Shown here in pieces: positions 1-7,813 of a DNA stretch of 16,823 nt (the stretch's first letter is position 1; each line of letters opens with the position of its first letter). Location: contig JAPOZE010000077.1 of NCBI GenBank assembly GCA_026706225.1, positions 4,781-21,603 of the forward strand, written 5' to 3'. Below the pieces are notes generated by a model. That model ran no database searches and had not been told where the DNA came from. It saw nothing but the letters and a program-made list of their open reading frames with translations. The stretch is from Acidobacteriota bacterium. Its GTDB lineage: Bacteria > Acidobacteriota > Terriglobia > Versatilivoradales > Versatilivoraceae. The translations under genes were made by a program, and so were the position numbers.

Positions 1-1164
1 TCCCGCCTGGTCAAACGCGAGCTGGATGAGGCCAACCTTTTCTACCGCAAGATGGCCGACCGTTTCTCGAATGGAGCACGGGTCACCCGCGCCCACTGGC
101 GTGTGGCCTGGTACCACTACAGGCAGCGCGACTCTCGCAGGGCCCTTGCCCTGTTCACCGAACACCTCCAGCGGTTTCCGCGCTCGCCTCACCGGCCGGC
201 CGCTCTCTACTGGACCGCCCGCATCCGGGAAGATTCCGGCGATTCCGCCCAGGCCCGGCCCATTTACCAGGCAATCACCGAGCTCTTCAGCAACCACTAC
301 TATGCCCATCGGTCCAGGGAGCGCCTGGCGGGAAACCGGCCCATCAAGGCGGACCGGGCGGCGCTGGATCCGACGCTTTCCGCCATTCTGGCCCGTTTCA
401 AGCACCGCACCACCACCCGCTTCGCCTCCGATGCCGCTCAGGTTCCCGACCTGCCGGCACGGCTTTCCGCCAGAGTCAGGACGCTTGGCTTGATCCGGAT
501 GTTCGAAGCCGCGGCCGGGGAGTTCCTCCGGACCAGCCCGAACACGCGAGGCACCCGGCTCCAGGCAGCCAAGCTCCTCCACCGGGGAGGCCACCACCGG
601 GCCTCCACTTCCCACTTGCAGCAACTCTTCCCGGGTTTCGTCTACCGGCCCTTCGCCACACTCCCCGGAGAAATTTGGCGGATGCTCCTGCCCATCCAAT
701 ACGCCCCGCTCTTCGCCCGGGAAGCTCGAAGACACGGGCTCGACCCCTACCTGCTGGTGGCGCTGGTCCGCCAGGAATCGGCCTTCGACCCCCGAGCCGT
801 GTCGGCGGCGCAGGCCCGGGGACTCATGCAGCTCATCCCCCCGACGGCCAGACGGGTGGCGCGCCAACTCCAATTGGACCGCTTCTCGATCGACCAGCTC
901 TTCCTTCCGCGGTTGAACATTCGCCTGGGAAGCCACTACCTGGCCGACCGCCTGGCGCAGTTCGAGGGCGATGTCGACCGGGCCGTGGCCAGCTACAATG
1001 CCGGGCCCGACCCGGTCAGGCTGTGGCTGAGCGAGGGCGACTACCGGGAAGCGGCCGAGTTCGTGGAAAATATTCCCTTCACCGAGACCCGGAACTACGT
1101 CAAGATCCTCCACCGCAACTACCATTTGTATAAACGGCTCTACGGTGAGGAATTCCCGGAATAG
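1..1164 (+). CDS. slt: Soluble lytic murein transglycosylase (Slt70-like), 5'-truncated by window edge
   Basis: This enzyme cleaves the MurNAc-GlcNAc bond of peptidoglycan to give 1,6-anhydro products, and family members act in the periplasm. The reading frame is open from base 1, so the true start lies outside the window; 387 residues are visible. The N-terminal two thirds is helical and TPR-like (repeated Ala/Leu/Tyr/Arg-rich helices), as in the Slt70 superhelical U domain. The C-terminal SLT domain shows the expected motifs in order: VRQESAFDP with the probable catalytic Glu at visible residue 259 (codon 775-777), GLMQLIPPTA, the NIRLGSHYL helix, ASYNAGP, then ENIPFTETRNYV near the end. 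The stop is TAG at 1162-1164, only 11 bases from the stop of the convergent acyl-CoA synthetase, with no terminator between them. Assignment to the family is firm; the specific Slt versus MltE-type name is inferred from the long helical N-terminus. Confidence 0.93.
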   Translation, partial: SRLVKRELDEANLFYRKMADRFSNGARVTRAHWRVAWYHYRQRDSRRALALFTEHLQRFPRSPHRPAALYWTARIREDSGDSAQARPIYQAITELFSNHYYAHRSRERLAGNRPIKADRAALDPTLSAILARFKHRTTTRFASDAAQVPDLPARLSARVRTLGLIRMFEAAAGEFLRTSPNTRGTRLQAAKLLHRGGHHRASTSHLQQLFPGFVYRPFATLPGEIWRMLLPIQYAPLFAREARRHGLDPYLLVALVRQESAFDPRAVSAAQARGLMQLIPPTARRVARQLQLDRFSIDQLFLPRLNIRLGSHYLADRLAQFEGDVDRAVASYNAGPDPVRLWLSEGDYREAAEFVENIPFTETRNYVKILHRNYHLYKRLYGEEFPE

Positions 1165-1175
1165 CGAGGGATGGA

Positions 1176-2894
1176 TCAGGCGGTGGGCGTCTTGGAAATC
1201 GCTTCCAACCCCAGTTCCCGGATCGCGATTTCCCGGATCTTGTATTTCTGGATTTTTCCGGTGACGGTCATGGGGTAGCTGTCCACGAACCTGATGTACC
1301 GCGGAATCTTGAACTTGGCGATCTTGCCCCGGCAGTAGTCCTTGATGTCGCGGTCGGTGGTCGTCCCCGGCTCCTTGAGCTGGATCCAGGCCAGGACTTC
1401 TTCGCCCATCCTGGCATCGGGAACACCCACCACCTGGACGTCGCTCACCGCCGGATGGGTGTAGAGAAACTCCTCGATCTCGCGGGGATAGACGTTCTCG
1501 CCGCCGCGGATGATCATGTCCTTCACTCTTCCGGTGATCCTGCAGTAGTCCTCGTCGTCCAGGGTCGCCAGATCCCCGGTGTGCAGCCAGCCCTCGGAGT
1601 CGACGGCTTCCCGGGTTGCCCTCGGATTCCTGTAATAGCCGCTCATCACCAGGTAGCCCCGAGTGCACAGTTCTCCGGGAGTTCCGCGGGGGACTGCCTT
1701 GCCGGAATCGGGATCGACGATCTTGACTTCGGTATGGGGCAGGGGCCGGCCCACCGTGGTGACCCGGGTCCGGAGCGGATCGCTCACCCCGGTCTGGGTG
1801 ATGACCGGAGAGCTCTCGGTGAGTCCATAGGCAATGGTCATCTCCCGGCAGTGCATTTTGTCGACCACCTGCTTCATCACCTCGATGGGACAGGGGGAGC
1901 CGGCCATGATTCCGGTCCGCAAGGAGCCCAGATCGACCCGGGAGAATTCGGGGTGCTCCAGTTCCCGAATGAACATGGTCGGCACCCCGTAGACAGTGGT
2001 GCATCGCTCTTTCTCAATGGCCTTCAGCGTCGTCCAGGGATCGAAGGCCTCGGCCGGAATGACCATGGTGGCCCCATGAACGGCGCAGGCCATGTTTCCC
2101 AGCACCATGCCGAAGCAATGGTAGAAGGGCACCGGAATGCAGACACTGTCCCGGCAGGTGAGTTCCATCCGTTGACCCACCAGGTAGGCGTTGTTGACGA
2201 TGTTGTGGTGGGTGAGCACAGCCCCCTTGGGGTAGCCCGTGGTTCCGGAGGTGTACTGGATGTTTATCCGGTCGTGAGGGCTCAAGGGAGTTCCCTTTTC
2301 CCCCTCCATTCCCTCTGAATCCACAGCCTGGCCCCCGGAAACCATCTCATCCCAGCGCCCCATGCCCGCCAGGGGCTGCCCCTCCCCGGCCAGAACCAGG
2401 TTTTTGAGGTGAGGGAGGCTTTGCGACCGCCAGTCGTTTGGCCCGGCGCCAACCGCTTCCGGACAGATTTCGGCAATCATCTCCAGGTAGTTCGCCGACC
2501 TGAAGCCCCTGATGGTGATGAGCGTCTGAGTCTCCGACTGTTCCAGGGCGTAGTGGAGCTCACGCGACCCGTAACCGGGGTTGATGTTGACCATGATGGC
2601 GCCGATCCGCGCCGTGGCGAACTGGGTCAGGACCCATTGGGAGCGGTTGGTCGCCCAGATCGCGACCCGGTGTCCCTTCCCCACTCCCATGGCCCTCATC
2701 CCGCGGGCGACCCGGTCCACCTCTTGGAGGAACTCTCCCCAGCGCAAGCGGACGCCCTCGGAAACCACCACCAGGGCTTCCCGATCGGGATACCTGACTG
2801 CCGTCCGCTCCAGAACGGCTCCAATGGTCGAATCGAGCAAGGGAGCATCCCCGGGGCCGCGAGCGTAGCTCAGACTCTGTGGGCTGGTGTTCAT
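1176..2894 (-). CDS. AMP-binding acyl-CoA synthetase (fatty-acyl-CoA ligase family)
   Basis: The 572-residue adenylate-forming enzyme is expected to activate a carboxylic acid, probably a fatty acid, with ATP and CoA through an acyl-AMP intermediate in the cytoplasm. Family motifs are all present: the P-loop-like TSGTTGYPKG near residues 215-224, AYGLTESSP near 354-362, GWLHTGD near 431-440, the hinge GRVKDMIIRGGENVYPREIE near 453-471, and the catalytic C-terminal Lys547 in TVTGKIQK. The length matches the family. I chose ATG 2894 (protein begins MNTSPQS) because GAGGA at 2903-2907 is spaced 8 bases from it; the frame stays open further upstream, but that stretch is Arg/Cys-rich and overlaps the end of the ABC permease gene. 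It follows that permease gene by 109 bases on the same strand and has a possible promoter of its own. Chain-length specificity cannot be read from the sequence. Confidence 0.93.
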   Translation of the reverse strand: MNTSPQSLSYARGPGDAPLLDSTIGAVLERTAVRYPDREALVVVSEGVRLRWGEFLQEVDRVARGMRAMGVGKGHRVAIWATNRSQWVLTQFATARIGAIMVNINPGYGSRELHYALEQSETQTLITIRGFRSANYLEMIAEICPEAVGAGPNDWRSQSLPHLKNLVLAGEGQPLAGMGRWDEMVSGGQAVDSEGMEGEKGTPLSPHDRINIQYTSGTTGYPKGAVLTHHNIVNNAYLVGQRMELTCRDSVCIPVPFYHCFGMVLGNMACAVHGATMVIPAEAFDPWTTLKAIEKERCTTVYGVPTMFIRELEHPEFSRVDLGSLRTGIMAGSPCPIEVMKQVVDKMHCREMTIAYGLTESSPVITQTGVSDPLRTRVTTVGRPLPHTEVKIVDPDSGKAVPRGTPGELCTRGYLVMSGYYRNPRATREAVDSEGWLHTGDLATLDDEDYCRITGRVKDMIIRGGENVYPREIEEFLYTHPAVSDVQVVGVPDARMGEEVLAWIQLKEPGTTTDRDIKDYCRGKIAKFKIPRYIRFVDSYPMTVTGKIQKYKIREIAIRELGLEAISKTPTA

Positions 2895-3002
2895 GGCTTG
2901 TGTCCTCGCAGCGGGGAGACGGGCTCGTTGACCGACACGCCGGAGCCGGTTCCGCGCATGCGCATCCGCGTCGAAGGGACGCCGTGGGGAATGTCGCCGC
3001 CA

Positions 3003-3031
3003 ATTATAGCCGATGGGCGCCGGCTCGCAGC
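3003..3031 (-). promoter_or_regulatory. Possible promoter of the acyl-CoA synthetase gene
   Basis: On the minus strand a perfect TATAAT (3003-3008) lies about 110 bases upstream of the acyl-CoA synthetase ATG. It overlaps the TAA stop codon of the ABC permease gene. The -35 position (3026-3031) reads GCTGCG and is a poor match, so this is only a candidate. It would give a leader of about 100 bases. Confidence 0.3.
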
Positions 3032-5550
3032 GCCTCCAGCGGGGGCAGCCTGTTGAGACCGCGACTGGCCAGCACGCCGACGAGCACGGTAACGGCCATG
3101 ACCAGCAGGCACACTCCCAGGCTCGGGAGAACAGCCGGCACAAAGGGGGACTGGAAAACCAGCCGGGCCAGGACCCAGCTTCCCAACCACGCCAGCAGCG
3201 CTCCTCCCAAGGCGGCCACGCCTGCCAGGCAGAGGTACTCCACTCCGAGAATCAGAAATACCTGGCGCCTGGAAGCACCCAGAATCCTGAGCAGGGCGCT
3301 TTCCCTCAGGCGCTGGACCCTGCTGTTCCCCACCACCGCAACCAGGACCGTGAGTCCGGCCACGATGCTGAACAGGGCCATGAACCGAAGGACGAAGGAG
3401 ACTTTTTGCAGGAGGTCGTCAATGGTTTGCAGAACCAGCGCCAGGTCGATGACCGAAACGTTGGGAAAACGCTTGACCGCCGCCCGCTGAATGGCCGCGG
3501 CCCTGGGACCCGCTTCGGTCCGGGTCACCAGGACGTGAAACTGGGGGGCTTGCTCCAGCACTCCCGGAGGAAAGACCACGAAGAAATTGGGTTGGACCTT
3601 GCGCCAGTTCACCCGGCGGATGCTGCCCACACGGGTCGGGACCGGCATCCCCTGGACGTCGAAAACCAGCTCGTCTCCCAAGCCGGCTTGCAGGCGGCGC
3701 GCAATCCCTTCGTCCAGGGACACCAGAGGCCTGTCGTCACCCTCCCTTTTGCCAACCGGCCAGCTCCCCCGCAGCAATTCCTCGTTCTCCAGCAGCCCTC
3801 CCCGGTAGGTGGACCGGTACTCCCGTCTCAGGGCCCAGGCCGGGATGGTGTTCCCGGGGTCTTTCAAGTGTTCGGCAACGCTCTTCCCCCGGATCGATTG
3901 CAGTCGCATGGCCACCACCGGCACATCCTGAAGCACAGGCGCTCCAAACCCCTGCAGCAGATCGGCCAGTTCCGCCTTCTGGTCCCCCTGCACATCGAAC
4001 AGCACCATGTCGGGCTGACCGCTGCCGGCGGCTCTCAGGATCTGACCCAGCAGTCCCTGGTGCACCAGGTAGAGCAGCATCATCAGGAAGGTGGCGAAGC
4101 CGATGGACAGCACCAGGACCACGGTCTGATTGTGGGGCCGGTAGAGATTGGCCAATCCCTGGCGCCAGGGATAGGGCCAGGAGCCCGGGAAGAACTTTCG
4201 GATCAGCATCATGCCCAGCCGCGCGGCCGCCGCCAGCAGCGCCAACGAGATCAGCAGGCTCAGCGCAAAGCCGACGGCATCCATCCAGCGGCGGGTGTGG
4301 ACCAGCGCAAACCCCAGGATGGCGGCCACAATGGCCAGGCGAACCAGCCACGGGGCCCAGTCGAAGGGCTGTCGACCGGGTTCATAGTCCATCCGCAAGG
4401 CCGCCAGGGGTGAGATTCTGCGGACGAACAGCAGCGGCTGAATCGAGAACAGCCAGGCCAGGATCAGTCCGACGAGTCCGGCCCCGGCCAACGCGCTCCA
4501 GGACAGGTTGAAGGGAATGTCCACCGGCAGAAAGTCCCGCAGGACCCCCGGCAGAAAAACTTGCAGACCCACTCCCAGCAGGATGCCGCCAAGGATGCCG
4601 GCCAGACTCATGCCCAGGGCCTGACAGAGGTAGATGGACAGCGTCTGAGGCGCCTTGGCTCCCAGGCAGCGCAACAGGGCTGCCGTCGGCACCTTTCGCT
4701 TGACGTAGACGTGGACCGAGCTGGCAACACCCAATCCCCCCAGCAGCAGAGCGATGAATCCGACCAGGTTCAGGAAATCCGCCGAATTCTCCAGGATTCG
4801 TCCCAAGCGGGCCTTGCGCTCGGCCACCGTTTCGGCCCGCAGGCGATACTCCAGCAGTTGCGGCTGGATCCCTTGAAGCAATGCGGCCACGTCAACCCGG
4901 TCTTCGAACTTGAAATAGACCCGGTAGGAAGCCGTGCTCCCCCACCCCAGCAGCCCGGTCTCTTCCAGGTGGGCCAGGGGGATGTAGACCCGGCCGCCCA
5001 CCAGGTTGCTGCCCAGAAACTCGCCCGGCATTTGCCTGAGGCGTCCCGCGATGCGAAACGACCGCTCCCCGATGCGAACGATGTCTCCCAGACCGGCCTG
5101 GAACTGATCCATCAGGCTCTCTTCGACCAGTGCAAAGGGACCCTGATCGAGCCGGGCGGGCGCCTGGGGCGGTTCCACTTCCACCGTGCCGTAGAAGGGA
5201 AAAGCCGTCTCGCCGGCCCGCACCTGGGCCAGCCGGCTGCCGTCGCTCCCGGGGAAATGCACCATGGAGGAAAAGCGCACCTCGCGGGCCTGCGTCCCAC
5301 CCAGTCCCTCCACCAGAGCTTCAGCCTCGCCGGTGAGCGGCTGCCGGCCGCTCAGCAACAGGTCGGCCCCCAGCAAGGACCTGGCCTGGAGGTCCAGAGC
5401 CGATTTCAGGTTGGCGCGGAAGCCGCTGATGGCCACCAGGGCGGCCACGCCCAAGACGATGGAGGCGGCGAACAGCAGCAACTGTCCACGGCTGGACCTG
5501 CTGTCCCGCCAAGCCATTTTCCAGGGCCAGGGGTTGAGAATGGATCTCAT
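3004..5550 (-). CDS. ybbP: ABC transporter permease, FtsX/YbbP family
   Basis: The 848-residue integral membrane protein is the permease partner of the ATPase encoded just upstream. About ten hydrophobic segments can be read: one near the N-terminus (LLLFAASIVLGVAALVAI), a large extracytoplasmic region, a group of four to six central segments, a second soluble region, and a C-terminal FtsX core of three to four segments. The duplicated FtsX arrangement and length around 800 match the YbbP family rather than the shorter LolC/LolE proteins. ATG 5550 (MRSILNPWPWKMAWRDSR) is preferred over upstream in-frame starts because it places the first membrane segment close to the N-terminus, and it starts 10 bases after the ATPase stop. 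Family knowledge suggests lipid, lipoprotein or hydrophobic compound handling; the substrate is unknown. Confidence 0.92.
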   Translation of the reverse strand: MRSILNPWPWKMAWRDSRSSRGQLLLFAASIVLGVAALVAISGFRANLKSALDLQARSLLGADLLLSGRQPLTGEAEALVEGLGGTQAREVRFSSMVHFPGSDGSRLAQVRAGETAFPFYGTVEVEPPQAPARLDQGPFALVEESLMDQFQAGLGDIVRIGERSFRIAGRLRQMPGEFLGSNLVGGRVYIPLAHLEETGLLGWGSTASYRVYFKFEDRVDVAALLQGIQPQLLEYRLRAETVAERKARLGRILENSADFLNLVGFIALLLGGLGVASSVHVYVKRKVPTAALLRCLGAKAPQTLSIYLCQALGMSLAGILGGILLGVGLQVFLPGVLRDFLPVDIPFNLSWSALAGAGLVGLILAWLFSIQPLLFVRRISPLAALRMDYEPGRQPFDWAPWLVRLAIVAAILGFALVHTRRWMDAVGFALSLLISLALLAAAARLGMMLIRKFFPGSWPYPWRQGLANLYRPHNQTVVLVLSIGFATFLMMLLYLVHQGLLGQILRAAGSGQPDMVLFDVQGDQKAELADLLQGFGAPVLQDVPVVAMRLQSIRGKSVAEHLKDPGNTIPAWALRREYRSTYRGGLLENEELLRGSWPVGKREGDDRPLVSLDEGIARRLQAGLGDELVFDVQGMPVPTRVGSIRRVNWRKVQPNFFVVFPPGVLEQAPQFHVLVTRTEAGPRAAAIQRAAVKRFPNVSVIDLALVLQTIDDLLQKVSFVLRFMALFSIVAGLTVLVAVVGNSRVQRLRESALLRILGASRRQVFLILGVEYLCLAGVAALGGALLAWLGSWVLARLVFQSPFVPAVLPSLGVCLLVMAVTVLVGVLASRGLNRLPPLEALRAGAHRL

Positions 5551-5560
5551 GGGGGGCGCC

Positions 5561-6346
5561 TCAGGCCGGCTCCGATTCGGTTCCGGACGAGTTCCGGAGA
5601 TCCCCCGACGGGGTTTGTTCCGGGATTCGGCCCGCTGGAGGCAGCGGGGCGGAATCCCGATCGGAAGTGATCTTCCCACCCTTGAGGGTCAGAATGCGTC
5701 GGGTCTTGCCGGAGAGCTCGAGGTCGTGGGTCACCACCAGCAGCGTGGTGCCGAAGTCCCGGTTCATCTCCAGAAGCAACTCGATCACCGTCTCGCCGGT
5801 TTCGGCATCCAGGTTTCCGGTAGGCTCGTCGGCAAACAGGATCCTGGGGCGATTGACGAAGGCCCGAGCCAGACCGACTCTCTGCTGTTCTCCACCCGAC
5901 AGTTGCACCGGGTAGTGGTGGGCGCGATCCTCCAGTCCCACCTGGCTCAGCAGCTCCCGGGCCCAGGCTCCGCCGGGTTCTCCCCGCAATTCCAACGGCA
6001 CCATGACGTTTTCCAGCGCCGTCAGCGTGGGGACCAGTTGGAAGGTCTGAAACACGAACCCCACCGATTGGTTCCTCAGTTCCGCCAGGCTGTCCTGGTC
6101 GAGGTCGCCCAGATTCTGCCCGTTGAGCAGAACCGACCCCGAGGTGGGGCGGTCCAGGCCCGCGCACAGTCCGAGCAAGGTGGTCTTGCCGCTGCCGGAA
6201 GGTCCCAGCACCGAGCAGGTTTCCCCGGGACCCAGCGAGAAGGTGATGTCGTCGACCACGGTGAGCAGGCGCTCGCCGCTCCGATAGCGCTTGGTGAGCC
6301 GGTCCACTTGCAACACCGGAGAGGCAGGGCTGGCGGGAGTATTCAA
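5561..6346 (-). CDS. ybbA: ABC transporter ATP-binding protein, YbbA/LolD (MacB) family, TTG start
   Basis: The 261-residue ATPase energises the FtsX-type permease downstream. It has Walker A GPSGSGKTTLL, the Q-loop region VFQTFQLVPTLTALENV, signature LSGGEQQRVGLARA, Walker B ILFADEPTGNLD and the H-loop VVTHD, all in the expected order and complete. The start is placed at TTG 6346 (protein LNTPASPASPVLQVDRLTKRY), because GGAGG at 6354-6358 is 7 bases upstream and this gives the normal family length. An ATG at 6502 in the same frame would add 52 residues of non-conserved, low-complexity sequence. It is the first gene of the operon and is divergent from the TesA-like gene. The family assignment is firm; YbbA versus LolD is inferred from the permease partner and the tesA neighbour. 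Confidence 0.93.
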   Translation of the reverse strand: MNTPASPASPVLQVDRLTKRYRSGERLLTVVDDITFSLGPGETCSVLGPSGSGKTTLLGLCAGLDRPTSGSVLLNGQNLGDLDQDSLAELRNQSVGFVFQTFQLVPTLTALENVMVPLELRGEPGGAWARELLSQVGLEDRAHHYPVQLSGGEQQRVGLARAFVNRPRILFADEPTGNLDAETGETVIELLLEMNRDFGTTLLVVTHDLELSGKTRRILTLKGGKITSDRDSAPLPPAGRIPEQTPSGDLRNSSGTESEPA

Positions 6347-6353
6347 GAAACAA

Positions 6354-6358
6354 CCTCC
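6354..6358 (-). promoter_or_regulatory. Ribosome binding site that fixes the TTG start of the ABC ATPase
   Basis: GGAGG on the minus strand is separated by 7 bases from TTG 6346. No comparable site precedes the upstream in-frame ATG, so it decides the start. Confidence 0.7.
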
Positions 6359-6485
6359 GGAAATGAAGGGGAGTCCTTCGGGTGTGAGAATTTCGGGGTG
6401 AAATCGCGCCGCCCGGCGAGACGGGAGGACCGGAGCCGAACCGGCGATCCACCGGGCCTTATTGTTGCACAGATCCGCCTCGTTC

Positions 6486-6513
6486 ATAATAGTAACGGCC
6501 ATCTGGAGGCAAG
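6486..6513 (-). promoter_or_regulatory. Candidate promoter of the ybbA-ybbP operon
   Basis: Minus-strand CTTGCC (6508-6513) and TATTAT (6486-6491) are separated by 16 bases and lie in a local AT-rich patch about 140 bases before the ATPase start. The -35 match is only moderate, so it is tentative. Confidence 0.3.
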
Positions 6514-6573
6514 TGGAGCGTGGTCAGCAAGCAGGCACGCGCCCCCTCGAGGAGCAAGAGTGTCGGGAGGAGT

Positions 6574-6786
6574 CCCACCCGGGAGCGCGGGCGTCCCGCC
6601 CGCACGCTATGCCGTTGGGTGCCGCTCAGTTTCCCTGCGATGTGACGCCCGGCCACCCTCACGGCGGGAACGGAATGGGCTCGGCCGAAGCAGAGTCCTG
6701 ACGCCGTTGCCGGTCGAGCCGGGTCGAGAAGATGGGTGAGGCCTTGCCAGTGTTGTGCGGGCGGGACGCCCGCGTTCCCGGGTGGG
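6574..6786. repeat. REPIN/MITE-like element, single copy, with 32-bp terminal inverted repeats
   Basis: The 213-bp element is bounded by 32-base inverted repeats at 6574-6605 and 6755-6786 that differ at one base. Each arm contains the 17-base palindrome GCGGGCGTCCCGCCCGC or its complement (6587-6603 and 6757-6773; 7-bp stem, 3-base loop). Its interior is clearly related to the copy at 14744-14957, so it is a dispersed element rather than a local hairpin. Related sequence also extends about 35 bases left of the arm and about 10 bases to the right. I see no target-site duplication and no coding capacity, so mobility would need a transposase elsewhere, such as a RAYT. It occupies the divergent region between ybbA and the TesA-like gene, where it may affect transcription of either. 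Confidence 0.82.
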
Positions 6787-6852
6787 CATCCGCTGGCTGC
6801 GCAGCGGTTGATACAGGGTTAAACAGGAGTGTTCCACACAAGAGGCACACGG

Positions 6853-7563
6853 GTGAACCGACTTTCGAGCATTTTCTGCGCATTTCTGATCGTCGCCCTG
6901 TTGTCGGCCTGCTCTTCCGAAAGGCCGCTTCCCCGGCAGCAGCCTGCCGAACCGGCTCCCGAAACACCCGAATCCCCTCAACCCTCCGCCATGACCGTCC
7001 TGTGCCTGGGCGACAGCCTCACCGAGGGCTCCGGACTGGATCGGTCCCAGGCCTACCCTGCCCGGCTGCAGGAGAAAGTCGACGCCCTGGATTGGAAGTT
7101 CACGGTGATCAATGCAGGCCTGGGAGGAGATACCACCGCCGCCGGGCTGCGGCGGCTGGACTGGTTGCTGCAGCGAAGGGTCGATGTCCTGATCGTGGCG
7201 CTGGGAGGGAATGACGGCCTGCGGGGCCTCCCGTTGGCGGAGATCCGCAGGAATCTGGGGGCGATCATCTCAAAGACCACCGCTCGCTATCCCGAGGTGA
7301 AGGTGGTGGTGGCCGGCATTCGGATCCCACCCAACTACGGGACGAGATACGTCCGGGGATTCGGACATCTCTTTCCGGAGGTGGCGTCAGAGCATGGAGC
7401 CCTGTTGGTTCCCTTTCTCCTGGAAGGGGTGGGCGGGCGGCCCGAACTCAATTTTCCGGACGGAATCCACCCCAACGGCCGGGGGCAGCAGATCGTTGCC
7501 GAAAACGTCTGGAAGATCATTGAACCGCTGCTGCGCGAGCTCCATCACAAAGCCGAAAACTGA
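6853..7563 (+). CDS. tesA: TesA-like SGNH hydrolase (arylesterase/thioesterase I family), predicted lipoprotein
   Basis: The 236-residue protein belongs to the SGNH/GDSL esterase family, whose TesA members hydrolyse acyl-CoA, esters and lysophospholipids in the periplasm. Catalytic blocks are complete: GDSLTEG with Ser55, the block II Gly in NAGLGGDTT, GGND with Asn120, and DGIHPNG with Asp203 and His206. The N-terminus (VNRLSSIFCAFLIVALLSAC) is a lipoprotein signal with lipobox LSAC and Cys20, followed by Ser and a Pro-rich linker, so it is probably anchored in the outer membrane, unlike the soluble E. coli enzyme. GTG 6853 is chosen because AAGAGG at 6840-6845 is 7 bases upstream; the earlier GTG at 6829 has no properly spaced site. 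It is divergent from ybbA-ybbP, the same order as in E. coli, which supports the name. Confidence 0.88.
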   Translation: MNRLSSIFCAFLIVALLSACSSERPLPRQQPAEPAPETPESPQPSAMTVLCLGDSLTEGSGLDRSQAYPARLQEKVDALDWKFTVINAGLGGDTTAAGLRRLDWLLQRRVDVLIVALGGNDGLRGLPLAEIRRNLGAIISKTTARYPEVKVVVAGIRIPPNYGTRYVRGFGHLFPEVASEHGALLVPFLLEGVGGRPELNFPDGIHPNGRGQQIVAENVWKIIEPLLRELHHKAEN

Positions 7564-7656
7564 CGTCTTCCCGGCCGCGCCCGGCGGCAGCCAACGGCGT
7601 CCCCAACCCGGAGCATTGGATGGGTCATCGGTTGGGCAATGGCAAAAAGCCTTTCT

Positions 7657-7685
7657 TTTTCATAGGTTTCCATTTGTGCTAAACT
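7657..7685 (+). promoter_or_regulatory. Candidate promoter of the secretin-pseudopilin operon
   Basis: TTTTCA (7657-7662) and TAAACT (7680-7685) are separated by 17 bases and each matches four of six consensus positions. They lie in a short AT-rich stretch of an otherwise GC-rich gap. The leader to ATG 7814 would be about 120 bases and contains a 12-base palindrome at 7706-7717. Confidence 0.38.
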
Positions 7686-7813
7686 GCCTTTGGATGTAAA
7701 GTCCGGCCCGGCCGGGCAACCGTTTCCTGTTCCGGATGGCGAAGATTTCGCTGAATTGGCCGGCTGGTGGGCTGCAATCGGCCCTGTCCGGCTTCAAGAG
7801 CGGGACACTCACC

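Larger units (their letters stand above)
6347..6852. other. Divergent intergenic region between ybbA and the TesA-like gene
   Basis: This 506-base gap contains a tentative ybbA promoter, the 213-bp repeat element, and an imperfect hairpin immediately after it (CCGCTG/CAGCGG arms, 6790-6807). I find no credible gene. The open frames that cross it are extensions of neighbours or readings through the repeat. Confidence 0.6.

Noticed and set aside
3013..5670. Long plus-strand open frames opposite the ABC permease gene
   Set aside because: They are antisense shadows of a GC-rich gene, rich in Gln, His, Gly and Pro with no recognisable domain, while the minus-strand frame has clear membrane segments and FtsX features.
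7641..7660. Rho-independent terminator after the TesA-like gene (GGC, AAAAA, GCC then T-rich)
   Set aside because: The stem is only three base pairs, too weak to call, and the same T-rich tract may form part of the secretin promoter.
7690..7725. Riboswitch-like leader with a 12-base palindrome before the secretin gene
   Set aside because: The palindrome GCCCGGCCGGGC stands alone; I could not match the conserved parts of any known aptamer, including the cyclic di-GMP class.
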